Assembly (NCBI RefSeq): GCF_002295065.1
Contig: NZ_NSGG01000017.1
Location: 1 to 64,000, forward strand
Direction of reading: 5' to 3'
Length of the DNA: 64,000 bases
Origin: Mesorhizobium sp. WSM3859
Lineage (GTDB): Bacteria > Pseudomonadota > Alphaproteobacteria > Rhizobiales > Rhizobiaceae
In this document: in pieces, positions 1-6,952 of the stretch
How the letters are laid out: every line of letters starts with the position of its first letter
Numbering within the stretch: the stretch's first letter is position 1
The notes under the pieces: model-generated
The model's database searches: none
Told to the model about the DNA's origin: nothing
What the model saw: only the letters and a program-made list of their open reading frames with translations
Translations under genes and position numbers: made by a program

Positions 1-324
1 CGCGCGCTGCAGTCCCCGGCCCGCCAGATCGCGGCCAACGCCGGTGCTGAAGCCTCGATCGTTGCTGGCAAGATCCTCGAGAACAAGGGGGCGACCTTCG
101 GCTTCAACGCCCAGACCGGCGAGTATGGCGACATGATCGCCATGGGCATCGTCGACCCGGTCAAGGTCGTGCGCACCGCTCTCCAGGACGCGGCCTCGGT
201 CGCTGGCCTGCTCGTCACCACCGAAGCCATGATCGCCGAAGCTCCGAAGAAGGAAGCTGCCGGCGGTATGCCGGGCGGCATGCCCGGCGGCGGCATGGGT
301 GGCATGGGCGGTATGGACTTCTAA
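1..324 (+). CDS. groEL: Chaperonin GroEL, C-terminal part (cut by window start)
   Basis: The reading frame is open from base 1 and encodes the last 107 residues of a 60-kDa chaperonin, the ATP-driven cytosolic folding machine that works with GroES. The segment contains the conserved equatorial-domain end (ARQIAANAGAEASIV, then GFNAQTGEYGDM, then GIVDPVKVVRTALQDAASVA) and finishes in the flexible Gly-Gly-Met-rich tail ending MDF, typical of bacterial GroEL. The start and groES lie outside the window. Rhizobia usually carry several groEL copies, so which paralogue this is cannot be told from this fragment. A strong intrinsic terminator follows at 431-455. Confidence 0.97.
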   Translation, partial: RALQSPARQIAANAGAEASIVAGKILENKGATFGFNAQTGEYGDMIAMGIVDPVKVVRTALQDAASVAGLLVTTEAMIAEAPKKEAAGGMPGGMPGGGMGGMGGMDF

Positions 325-358
325 GAAGTCCATAAAGCACGCCCATCAACTAACATTG

Positions 359-382
359 CTCAAGCCCGCAAGCGGGCTTGAG
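359..382 (+). terminator. Hairpin downstream of groEL without a T-run
   Basis: CTCAAGCCCGC and GCGGGCTTGAG form perfect 11-base arms (359-369 and 372-382). There is no T-run after it, so it is more likely an mRNA-stabilising hairpin than a terminator. Confidence 0.5.
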
Positions 383-430
383 TGGCGGCATGGATTTCTA
401 ATCCAAGCTATCCAGCGAGTGCATACGGAA

Positions 431-455
431 GGGCGGCAGCAATGCCGCCCTTTTT
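431..455 (+). terminator. Intrinsic terminator of groEL
   Basis: GGGCGGC, a 6-base loop and GCCGCCC are followed directly by TTTTT, a textbook rho-independent terminator reading in the + direction. It separates groEL from the convergent hydrolase gene that ends at 482. Confidence 0.88.
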
Positions 456-481
456 CGTTATTCGCACGCCAACGCTGGGCA

Positions 482-1018
482 TCAGGCTGCTTCCGCGACA
501 AGGCCATCGAGCAAAGCGCGGCCCTGCGGCCAGTCGCCCATTCCGCTTTGCGCGTTGATATGGCCGGCCGAGCCGATGACGGCGATGCCGCTGCCCCACC
601 GCGCCGCCCTCGCCTCGGCATAGTCGCACGATCCGTAGGGATCGTCCGTGCTGGCGACCACCAGCGAGGTAAAACGCAATCTGTCCTGGGGGATCCTGGC
701 GAAGGCCATGCCGTAGACCGGGAACACAGCCGCCATCGGATCGGGGACCGCGACCAGCATGGCGGCGCGGACCGGACGTTGCGAAATCTTCTGCCAATGC
801 GCGACCAGCAGGCAAGACAGGCTGTGCGCCACCAGAACGGGCGGCTCTGGCGCTTCGATCACAGCTGCCTCCAGAGCCGCCAGCCAGTCGGTGAAATCAG
901 GCAGGTCCCAGCTCGATGGCCGGAAACGCCGCATCGCCGGATCGGTATCTTCCCAGCGCGATTGCCAATGCGTAGGCCCCGAGCCGCCGCTGCCCGGCAG
1001 GATAATGAAATGCGTCAT
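482..1018 (-). CDS. RBBP9/YdeN-family serine hydrolase
   Basis: The 178-residue product is a small alpha/beta hydrolase of the RBBP9/YdeN type. The N-terminus MTHFIILPGSGGSGPTHWQ is the family signature. The catalytic triad is visible: nucleophile Ser66 in HSLSC, Asp125 or 126 in STDDPY, and His153 in GHINA. There is no signal peptide, so it acts in the cytosol. Its substrate is unknown; family members have been described as carboxylesterases. It is convergent with groEL and divergent from the Lrp-type gene at 1151, and nothing nearby suggests a pathway. Confidence 0.88.
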   Translation of the reverse strand: MTHFIILPGSGGSGPTHWQSRWEDTDPAMRRFRPSSWDLPDFTDWLAALEAAVIEAPEPPVLVAHSLSCLLVAHWQKISQRPVRAAMLVAVPDPMAAVFPVYGMAFARIPQDRLRFTSLVVASTDDPYGSCDYAEARAARWGSGIAVIGSAGHINAQSGMGDWPQGRALLDGLVAEAA

Positions 1019-1150
1019 GTCGCCTTGCTCCTATCGATCAACAGGGGCATGGTGGCGTCTTGCCACGGGAGCGGGAATAGGAAATCATCGGAGAAATGAC
1101 TTCGAATCCGATGGATTCAAGGTGAAGCTGAAAAACCCGATGAGCAAGTT

Positions 1151-1606
1151 ATGTTCGACCCCACCGACATTGCCATTGTCGAAGCCTTGCAGGAGAACGG
1201 GCGTATCGGCATGTCCGAACTTGGCCGCCGTGTCGGCCTCTCGCAGCCGGCGACCTCTGAGCGGGTGAAACGCCTGGAGGAGCGAGGCGTCATTGCCGGT
1301 TACACCGCCGTGATCAACCCGGCCGCGCTCGGCCTGGGCATGATGGCCATCATCCGGGTGCGCACCACGCATGAGCATATCCGCCCCTGCCTCAGGCAGT
1401 TCGCCGAGATGCCACAGATCACCGAAGTGCACCGGCTTACCGGCGAGGACTGCTTCATCATCAAAGTGGTCGTCCCCTCGCCGGCGCAGCTTGAAAGCAT
1501 CGTCGACGCCGTGGCGCGTCATGGTTCCGTCACGACGGCGCTGGTGCTGCGCAGCGAGACACCCAAGCCGATAGGCCGCGATCTGATCCGGCAGTCGGTC
1601 CGCTAG
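1151..1606 (+). CDS. Lrp/AsnC family transcriptional regulator
   Basis: A 151-residue protein with the two-domain feast/famine layout. An N-terminal winged helix-turn-helix spans about residues 4-60 (DIAIVEALQENGRIGMSELGRRVGLSQPATSERVKRLEERGVI). A C-terminal ligand-binding RAM domain spans about 65-145 and includes the TGEDCFIIKV core. Such proteins bind amino acids and regulate transport or catabolism genes, commonly their divergent neighbour. Here the divergent neighbour is the small hydrolase at 482-1018, which could be its target. The ligand cannot be inferred. Confidence 0.93.
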   Translation: MFDPTDIAIVEALQENGRIGMSELGRRVGLSQPATSERVKRLEERGVIAGYTAVINPAALGLGMMAIIRVRTTHEHIRPCLRQFAEMPQITEVHRLTGEDCFIIKVVVPSPAQLESIVDAVARHGSVTTALVLRSETPKPIGRDLIRQSVR

Positions 1607-1692
1607 CGCGTTCCACCGTTGAAAGGAAGCGCGAAACGCTCTGTCGGCAAACCTTGATCGGCCCGCGCGATCGAGTTGGCCGCTCAAAATGG

Positions 1693-1887
1693 TCAATGCG
1701 GCCCCGCAGTGGCCTGACCGGCAAGCACCGCCTGCTCGACCAGCGCGGCGACCTCGTCGGCAACGGTCTGGACCGGAGTGCGGTCGCGGGTGGCGCGGGC
1801 GATCACCATGAGGCCTTCCGGCGAGGATTCGACCAGCAGCGCCAGCGCCTGCGCGCGCCGCTCTGGCAAAATCGTCGAGGCGATGGG
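1693..1887 (-). pseudogene. Remnant of a TetR-type regulator C-terminus
   Basis: On the minus strand, one frame reads through about 64 codons to a stop at 1693. The peptide (IASTILPERRAQALALL, then ESSPEGLMVIARATRDR, ending VEQAVLAGQATAGPH) looks like the C-terminal ligand-binding part of a TetR regulator. A stop codon lies immediately upstream in frame and there is no start or DNA-binding domain, so this is a decayed 3' fragment. The assignment to TetR is by general resemblance only. Confidence 0.5.
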
Positions 1888-1975
1888 CTATGTGAAAGGA
1901 TAGGCCTGGCGCGAAAAGCCGCGCTCAGGCCCAACCCGGAACCTGCCCGCCAGGATCTCGGTTCCGGGCAAAGTG

Positions 1976-2491
1976 TCACGAGACCACCCTGTTGAGCTTC
2001 ACGAAGGTCTTCGGGCTGCGCTGGATGGTCTGGAAGATCACACAGTAGCGATCGGTGAGTTCCATGAGTTGGGTCAGCCGGCTTTGCTCGACATCCGACT
2101 CGATGTCGAAGCGCAGGCGGATTTCCTTGAAGCCGACCGGCACGCCTTCCGTGACCCCCAGCGTGCCGCGAAGGTCGACGTCGCCCTCGGCGGAGATTTC
2201 CGCCGACTTGATCGGGATCTCGAGCACGGCCGCGGCCGCCCGCATCGAAACGCCGGCGCAGGCGATCAAAGCCTCCAGCAGCATGTCGCCGGAACAAAGC
2301 TCCTGGCCGCTGCCGCCGGCCTTCGGATGGATGCCGGCGAGCGCCAGCCCGCGCCCCGTCTCGACCTTGCAGGTCACCTTTGAGTCGTCGGCGCTGCCCT
2401 CCGCCTTCAAGGTAAGAAGCGCGGCCCGCGCGTCCTTGCGATAAAGATCCTTGATCGGCTCCTGCGTGGCGCGAAACGTCGCGATATCCAT
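1976..2491 (-). CDS. OsmC family peroxiredoxin-like protein
   Basis: A 171-residue OsmC/Ohr-superfamily protein. These proteins reduce organic hydroperoxides in the cytosol with a pair of cysteines. Both are present, in ALIACAGVS and in DRYCVIFQT. I chose MDIATFRATQEP as the start because AGGAG sits about 8 bases upstream of it; a start 16 codons earlier lacks such a site. It lies in the same direction as the GFA gene upstream (2549-2974), 57 bases away, so they may be co-transcribed. Confidence 0.9.
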   Translation of the reverse strand: MDIATFRATQEPIKDLYRKDARAALLTLKAEGSADDSKVTCKVETGRGLALAGIHPKAGGSGQELCSGDMLLEALIACAGVSMRAAAAVLEIPIKSAEISAEGDVDLRGTLGVTEGVPVGFKEIRLRFDIESDVEQSRLTQLMELTDRYCVIFQTIQRSPKTFVKLNRVVS

Positions 2492-2548
2492 TGCTGTTCT
2501 CCTGTCGTGAATTGCGGTTGCTTGAAAGTCGTCAGCCATCGTCCGGAC

Positions 2549-2974
2549 CTATTCCGGGACCGCGATGCCGGAGCCGCCGAGCTCGGCGGGAAAGTCCTTC
2601 AGCTTCGGCAGCCCGTCCTTCATCGGCAGGACCGTCTCGGCGTAGTTGACATGGACCCCCGGCGCGAATTCCACCGTCGGTATGGTGGCCGCATAGACGT
2701 CGACCAGCCCGAGAGGCGGATGGTCCGTCATCAGATGGCCGCCGCATTTGGTGCAGAACTGGCGATCGCTCATCGCTGACTTCTCGAAGCCGGACAGAAA
2801 CTCCGCGCCCTTGATGACCTTGACGTTCTGAGGCTTCCACAGCGTGAAAGCGTTCACTGGAGACGCCGACCACGAACGACAGGAACTGCAATGGCAGTAG
2901 CCCATTGCCTCCGCGTTTCCGTGGACTTCGATTTCCACGGCGCCGCAAAAACACCCGCCCTTATGTACCGTCAT
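2549..2974 (-). CDS. GFA family zinc protein (glutathione-dependent formaldehyde-activating enzyme-like)
   Basis: A 141-residue GFA/CENP-V fold protein. Zinc ligands are visible as GGCFCGAVEIEV, CHCSSCRSW and CTKCGGHLM. The family includes the S-(hydroxymethyl)glutathione synthase Gfa, but most members have no known substrate, so formaldehyde chemistry is not assumed. The start MTVHKGGCFCG is preceded by AAGGACG at good spacing. It is one of three GFA-family genes in this window (also 45731 and 60650). Confidence 0.88.
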   Translation of the reverse strand: MTVHKGGCFCGAVEIEVHGNAEAMGYCHCSSCRSWSASPVNAFTLWKPQNVKVIKGAEFLSGFEKSAMSDRQFCTKCGGHLMTDHPPLGLVDVYAATIPTVEFAPGVHVNYAETVLPMKDGLPKLKDFPAELGGSGIAVPE

Positions 2975-3151
2975 GACTTTCGTCCTTTTCTTTCGTTGCG
3001 TTCGATTGCGCGAAGCGCTCAATTGAGGACAGCTCTTGGCGCCGGTTGGGGTTTAAAGCTTTCGGCCTGGGACGGAATGACGGGCCGTCCGCGTTAGTTG
3101 ACAGCGCGTCCGGAACTCGAATGGGATATCGCGCAGCTGGCTTAGCGGGAC

Positions 3152-4186
3152 ATGGGTGGAATGGCCGGGGATGCTCTGTCTGACCTTTTGAAAACGGTGC
3201 GCCTCACCGGCGCGACGTTCTTCGACATCGAGGCCCAGGATCCGTGGGCGGTGTGCTCGCCTGCGCCCGCCTCGATACTACCGAGGATACTGCCGGGCGC
3301 CGACCACCTGATTTCCTATCACGTGCTGACGGAGGGCCGCTGCTTTGCCCGCATCGTCGGCCAGGAGGCTATCCCGGTGGAAGCCGGCGAGGTCGTGGTC
3401 TTCACCCACAGCGATCCGTATATCATGTCGAGCACGCCAGACCTCAGGGCCGACCCGCCCACGGCGGATGTCTTGCAGATTGCTGCCGCAAGCCAGACGC
3501 CCTTCCCGATCAACTACGTCAAGGACGGATCGCTGTCGGCGCGGCTGGTCTGCGGTTATCTCGCCTGCCATGCCCTGTCCTTCAATCCGCTGCTCGAAGC
3601 GCTGCCGCCCGTCATCAAGGCGGGCGACGTCAAAGGCGATGGCGGCTGGCTCGGCCAGTTCATCAGATTGGCGGTCTCGGAAGTGGCCGAGAAGCGGGCC
3701 GGCAGCGAAACGGTGCTTACCAAGCTCAGCGAACTGATGTTCGTCGACGTGCTGCGCCGCTATGTGGAATCGCTGCCGCCGCAGCAAACCGGTTGGCTGG
3801 CGGGCCTGCGCGATCCGCATCTGGCGAAGGCGCTGGCGCTGATTCACGACCGGCCGGCACACAATTGGACGGTGGAGGCGCTGGCCAAGGAGTCCGCCTT
3901 GTCGCGGACCGTGCTCGCCGAGCGCTTCACCAAAATCGTCGGGATGCCGCCGATGCACTACCTTGCCAAATGGCGCATGCAAATCGCCTCGGAACTGCTG
4001 AGTGCCGGAAACAGCAACGTCGCCAGCATCGCGGCGGATATAGGCTATGAATCGGAAGCCGCCTTCAGCCGTGCCTTCAAGAAGATGATCGGCGTCCCGC
4101 CCTCGGCCTGGCGCCTCGGCGTTAGAGCTGCGGCCGACTCCGGAAGCGACGAGGCTTCCGAGACCGGCAACGGATCAAGGAGCTAG
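3152..4186 (+). CDS. AraC family transcriptional regulator with N-terminal cupin domain
   Basis: A 344-residue regulator. Residues about 25-200 match the AraC-binding cupin (CupA-type) module found in many proteobacterial regulators, with HVLTEGRCFARI and EAGEVVVFTHSDPY. The two AraC helix-turn-helix motifs occupy about 225-325, with WTVEALAKESALSRTVLAERF and then VASIAADIGYESEAAFSRAFKKMIGVPPSAWR. It overlaps the stop of the convergent LysE exporter by 4 bases. The effector is unknown. A second ATG (MAGDALSDLL) 9 bases in is also possible as the start. Confidence 0.93.
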   Translation: MGGMAGDALSDLLKTVRLTGATFFDIEAQDPWAVCSPAPASILPRILPGADHLISYHVLTEGRCFARIVGQEAIPVEAGEVVVFTHSDPYIMSSTPDLRADPPTADVLQIAAASQTPFPINYVKDGSLSARLVCGYLACHALSFNPLLEALPPVIKAGDVKGDGGWLGQFIRLAVSEVAEKRAGSETVLTKLSELMFVDVLRRYVESLPPQQTGWLAGLRDPHLAKALALIHDRPAHNWTVEALAKESALSRTVLAERFTKIVGMPPMHYLAKWRMQIASELLSAGNSNVASIAADIGYESEAAFSRAFKKMIGVPPSAWRLGVRAAADSGSDEASETGNGSRS

Positions 4187-4794
4187 CGATCCGCCACAGC
4201 CAGCTTGGCGCCGAGCATGACGAAGGCGGCGGCGAAGCTGCGGCGCATCCAGGTCAGCACCTTCGGCCGCGACACGATGTGGCTGCGCACCGAAGCCGCG
4301 AACACTCCATAGACGGCGAAGACAGCGAAGGTCATCAGCATGAAGACGCCTGAGAGCTCCAGCATCCTGGCGAAAGCATGCGGCTCGGTGGTGCTGACGA
4401 ATTGCGGCAGGAAGGCGAAGAAGAAGATCGACAGTTTCGGGTTCAGCACGTTGACCAGGATGCCAGTGGTGATGGTCCTGGCGGTCGAGCGCGGCGCGGC
4501 GTCCTCATCGATGCTGAGGCCGCCTTTTTCCTTCAACGTGTTCCAGGCCATGTAGAGCAGGTAGGCGACTCCGAGATATTTCAGCGTCTCGAAGGCGACG
4601 GCGCTGGTGTGCAGCACCGCGGCGAGGCCAGTGATGGCGGCCGCCATATGCGGAATGATGCCCAGCGTGCAGGCGAAGGCGGCGACGACCGAGGCACGCG
4701 CGCCGCGCGAGAGGCCGGCGCTCAGCGTGTAGAGGACGCCGGTGCCGGGCGAGGCCACGATAATCAGCGACGTCAGCAAGAATTCGATGCTCAT
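4183..4794 (-). CDS. LysE/RhtB family amino acid or metabolite exporter
   Basis: A 203-residue inner-membrane protein with about six hydrophobic segments. The LysE-family N-terminal signature (EFLLTSLIIVASPGTGVLYTLSAGLSRG) is clear. Members export amino acids such as lysine, threonine or homoserine lactones using ion gradients. The substrate here is unknown. A strong ribosome site (GGAGG) precedes the ATG. It is tail-to-tail with the AraC regulator, which makes regulation by that protein less likely than for a divergent gene. Confidence 0.92.
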   Translation of the reverse strand: MSIEFLLTSLIIVASPGTGVLYTLSAGLSRGARASVVAAFACTLGIIPHMAAAITGLAAVLHTSAVAFETLKYLGVAYLLYMAWNTLKEKGGLSIDEDAAPRSTARTITTGILVNVLNPKLSIFFFAFLPQFVSTTEPHAFARMLELSGVFMLMTFAVFAVYGVFAASVRSHIVSRPKVLTWMRRSFAAAFVMLGAKLAVADR

Positions 4795-4868
4795 GAATTT
4801 CCTCCGCGGCCCTGCCCGGCCGGAAGGTACCGGGAGGTGTGGCGTGAGGCAAGCAGGGCGAGAGCGTG

Positions 4869-5046
4869 ATCTCCCCCCTTGTGGGGGAGATGGCCGGCAG
4901 GCCAGAGGGGGGCGCGAAGGAATGCGGCCTCTCAGTTTCCGCTTTTTGAAATCTGCTCGGATGTCCGATCGAAGCTCGCCTGAGACGCCGGCGGGACAGC
5001 GCCCCCCTCTGTCCTGCCGGACATCTCCCCCACAAGGGGGGAGATT
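4869..5046. repeat. Mosaic palindromic repeat, family A (MITE-like, copy 1)
   Basis: The termini carry the same sequence in inverted orientation: ATCTCCCCCCTTGTGGGGGAG then a CCGGCAGG block at the left, and the reverse complement at the right (GACAGCGCCCCCCTCTGTCC onward). Each end is itself a hairpin. Similar elements lie at 23733-23909 and 51622-51802. The right end abuts and contributes the stop codon of the YkgJ-like gene at 5045. Confidence 0.85.
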
Positions 5047-5419
5047 AGCTAATCACCAGCCCATGCGCCGCCCTCGCCATCAGGCAATCGTCGCCGCCAG
5101 GCATGCAGGCGCGGCAGACATCTGGGCGGAGATCATAGACGCCGCAGGCGGTGTGCTTGCCAACCTCGCCGGTGAGCGCCGAGCAGCGCACGCCATCACA
5201 GCGCATGCCGGACTGGTCGGCCGCCACCAGTTCGAGCGGGATGCGGTCCAGTTGCTCATCCTCCTCGGTCGAGAAGCGCGGCCAGTCGGCCGAATAGGAG
5301 CAGCAGGCACCGCAGCTCTGGCAGTCGAACACGGCCGCGCCATCGCCCCCCGGCCAGCCGGAATCGACTGCCGTAGCGGACGGCCAAGGCAAGCGACTGT
5401 GGTCGGCTTCGTGCGGCAA
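5045..5419 (-). CDS. YkgJ-family cysteine cluster protein
   Basis: A 124-residue protein with the zinc- or iron-chelating cysteine pattern of the YkgJ family (CxBxxC class). The motifs are CQSCGACCSYSADWPRFS at about residues 33-50, GMRCDGVRCSALTGE in the middle, and CGVYDLRPDVCRACMPGGDDC near the end. The biochemical role of this family is not established. It starts 4 bases downstream of the small basic protein gene at 5424-5582 on the same strand, so the two are probably one operon. The stop codon overlaps a palindromic repeat. Confidence 0.87.
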   Translation of the reverse strand: MPHEADHSRLPWPSATAVDSGWPGGDGAAVFDCQSCGACCSYSADWPRFSTEEDEQLDRIPLELVAADQSGMRCDGVRCSALTGEVGKHTACGVYDLRPDVCRACMPGGDDCLMARAAHGLVIS

Positions 5420-5423
5420 TCTT

Positions 5424-5582
5424 CTACTTCTTCCTCGTCTTGCGCGGCGGCTTCTGGGGCGGCTGCCCGAGAAGATCGAGGTCGAGCGGTTTGTCGGCTT
5501 TCGGCGCGGCGGCCGGCTTGGCCAGTTTCGTGGCAGCGGCCGGAGCCGGCGGCTGCTCCTTGGCGGAAAATTTGATGGCCAT
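5424..5582 (-). CDS. Small Pro/Lys-rich hypothetical protein
   Basis: A 52-residue, highly basic, Pro- and Ala-rich peptide (starts MAIKFSAKEQPP, ends PPQKPPRKTRKK). AGGGA lies 6 bases upstream of the ATG, which decides this start over one 22 codons earlier. There is no recognised domain. It is the first gene of a likely two-gene unit with the YkgJ-like protein. The lysine-rich tail could bind nucleic acid, but this is only inference. Confidence 0.65.
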   Translation of the reverse strand: MAIKFSAKEQPPAPAAATKLAKPAAAPKADKPLDLDLLGQPPQKPPRKTRKK

Positions 5583-5684
5583 GTCGATCCCTGAAAAGCG
5601 TCGGTGACTCACCTCGCGATCGACCGGTCCTAGCACACAATCGGGCAAGCGGAACGGAAAAGACCTGCGGTTGCCGATCGGTCG

Positions 5685-5706
5685 TGACGTCTGCGAACAG
5701 ACGTCA
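5685..5706. promoter_or_regulatory. Perfect inverted repeat upstream of an EcfG promoter
   Basis: TGACGTCTG and CAGACGTCA form perfect 9-base arms around CGAA. It lies 19 bases upstream of the GGAAC box at 5725, a position that suits an operator for a transcription factor. Confidence 0.55.
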
Positions 5707-5724
5707 ACTATTTTGCCGAGCTAG

Positions 5725-5749
5725 GGAACCGCCGCCGGAGCCGGGCGTT
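5725..5749 (+). promoter_or_regulatory. Sigma-EcfG (general stress) promoter of a putative sRNA
   Basis: GGAAC at 5725-5729, exactly 16 bases, then CGTT at 5746-5749, matching the alphaproteobacterial general stress consensus GGAAC-N16/17-CGTT. No protein gene follows on the + strand, but a terminator lies about 75 bases downstream. Confidence 0.75.
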
Positions 5750-5756
5750 ATTGCAA

Positions 5757-5834
5757 TGCCGTCAGCAGTCGAAAGAAGGCTAACGGCACAAGGACGCCTC
5801 CCGCGCCATAAAACGCGCGAGAGGCGTTCTTTTT
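5757..5834 (+). ncRNA. Putative stress-induced small RNA of about 78 nt
   Basis: The interval runs from the predicted start of the EcfG promoter at 5725-5749 to an intrinsic terminator. It contains a first hairpin with GCCGTCAGC (5758-5766) pairing GCTAACGGC (5779-5787). A second hairpin of about 11 pairs follows (5794-5827, ACGCCTC against GAGGCGT), and then TTCTTTTTG. The only reading frame inside is a 31-codon basic frame without a ribosome site. A sigma-EcfG-type dependent sRNA (GsrN) is known in Caulobacter; I see no clear sequence match to it. Promoter, structure and terminator are seen; the RNA itself is inferred. Confidence 0.6.
5794..5834 (+). terminator. Intrinsic terminator of the putative sRNA
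   Basis: The stem ACGCCTCxCGCG pairs CGCGxGAGGCGT with one mismatch, followed by TTCTTTTT in the + direction only. It is also convergent with the YCII gene ending at 5844, but the T-run orientation assigns it to the + strand. Confidence 0.78.
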
Positions 5835-5843
5835 GTGCGGCGC

Positions 5844-6173
5844 CTACATGATCACGCTCAACATCGGCAGGATTTCATAGCGGAAGCCGCGGCCCGATCT
5901 CGCCACCGGGTCGCCGTCGGTCACCGCCCTAGCCTCGGCTTCGCTGCCGGCACGCAGGATCAGCAGCCCCCAAGGGCCGGCCGGATCGGCGACCGGGCCT
6001 GCCATGATCATGCTGCCTTCGCGGAGCTTCTCGCGCAGATAGTCGGCATGGCGGCCCATCAGCGCCCTTTCCTCCTCCGTCATGGTGAAGGCGAAATCCG
6101 GCCGCGGCGGGATCAGCCGGCAATGGAAGATTTTGGGCGCGGTGGCTTTACGCGGTGCTTCGCTGCTGGCCAT
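5844..6173 (-). CDS. YCII-related domain protein
   Basis: A 109-residue protein with the ferredoxin-like YCII fold. Family hallmarks are FAFTMTEEERALMGRHADYLREKLREGSMIMAGPV and GPWGLLILRAGSEAEARAVTDGDP; the HADYL histidine and DGDP aspartate occupy the usual putative active-site positions. The function of this family is largely unknown. The start MASSEAPRK is fixed by GGGAGGAAG six bases upstream. It may share a transcript with the GST gene upstream at 6275, 101 bases away. Confidence 0.88.
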   Translation of the reverse strand: MASSEAPRKATAPKIFHCRLIPPRPDFAFTMTEEERALMGRHADYLREKLREGSMIMAGPVADPAGPWGLLILRAGSEAEARAVTDGDPVARSGRGFRYEILPMLSVIM

Positions 6174-6274
6174 GCGGTCTTCCTCCCGGGTCAATATTGC
6201 GCCGGCCAGTTCCACAGGCGCAAGAGACCTTTCAATCCATGCCGGAAACCGCGGCCTGAAAACCCGTCCGCCTG

Positions 6275-6934
6275 TTAATCCTGTTCGTGCGGCCCTGGCT
6301 CCGGCCACGGCTCCTTCGCGGCTTCCGCATACCAGTGTCGCATCGCGGGCGTCGCCAACACCGCGTCGACATAGGCGCGGGTGACGGGCGCCAGCTCGCC
6401 GCCATAAGTATCAAAGCGTGTGACCACGGGCGCATACATGGCATCGGCCGCGGTGAAATGACCGAACAGGAACGGGCCGCCCTGGCCATATTGCTCGCGG
6501 CACTGTCGCCAGATCGCCTCGATCCTTGCCCGCTGCGCCTCGCCCTCGGCATCGAGCGGCTTGTGCGATTTCGGCCGGCGCAGATTCATCGGCCAGCCGT
6601 AGCGAACCTCGCGGAAGCCTGAATGCATCTCGGTCGCCACCGAGCGCGCCAGCGCGCGGGCGCCGATATCCTCGGGCCAAAGCTTCTTCTCGGGATAGAG
6701 ATCGGCCAGATATTCAAGGATAGCAAGCGTTTCCCAGACGATCCTGCCATTATGATTCAACACCGGTACCAGGCCGGTCGGCGACACCTTGGCAAGGTTG
6801 GCGAAGGTCTGCGGCGTGCGCAGGCGCACGAAGCCCTCCTCGAAGGGAATCTCCAAGTGCTTCATCGCCACCCAGGGCCGCAGCGACCATGAGGAAAAGC
6901 ACTTGTTGCCGATATAGAGGGTGAACTCTGCCAA
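6275..6934 (-). CDS. Glutathione S-transferase family protein
   Basis: A 219-residue two-domain GST. The thioredoxin-like N-domain begins LYIGNKCFSSWSLRPWVAMKHLEIPFEE; the FSSWSLRPW stretch carries the likely catalytic serine, and the GLVPVLNHNGRIVWETLAILEYLAD segment is the glutathione-binding loop with cis-Pro and the E-T/S pair. The all-helical C-domain follows. Such enzymes conjugate or reduce electrophiles in the cytosol. The substrate is not predictable. It lies 18 bases downstream of the patatin gene. Confidence 0.92.
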   Translation of the reverse strand: MAEFTLYIGNKCFSSWSLRPWVAMKHLEIPFEEGFVRLRTPQTFANLAKVSPTGLVPVLNHNGRIVWETLAILEYLADLYPEKKLWPEDIGARALARSVATEMHSGFREVRYGWPMNLRRPKSHKPLDAEGEAQRARIEAIWRQCREQYGQGGPFLFGHFTAADAMYAPVVTRFDTYGGELAPVTRAYVDAVLATPAMRHWYAEAAKEPWPEPGPHEQD

Positions 6935-6952
6935 GACTGTCTCCTGATGATG

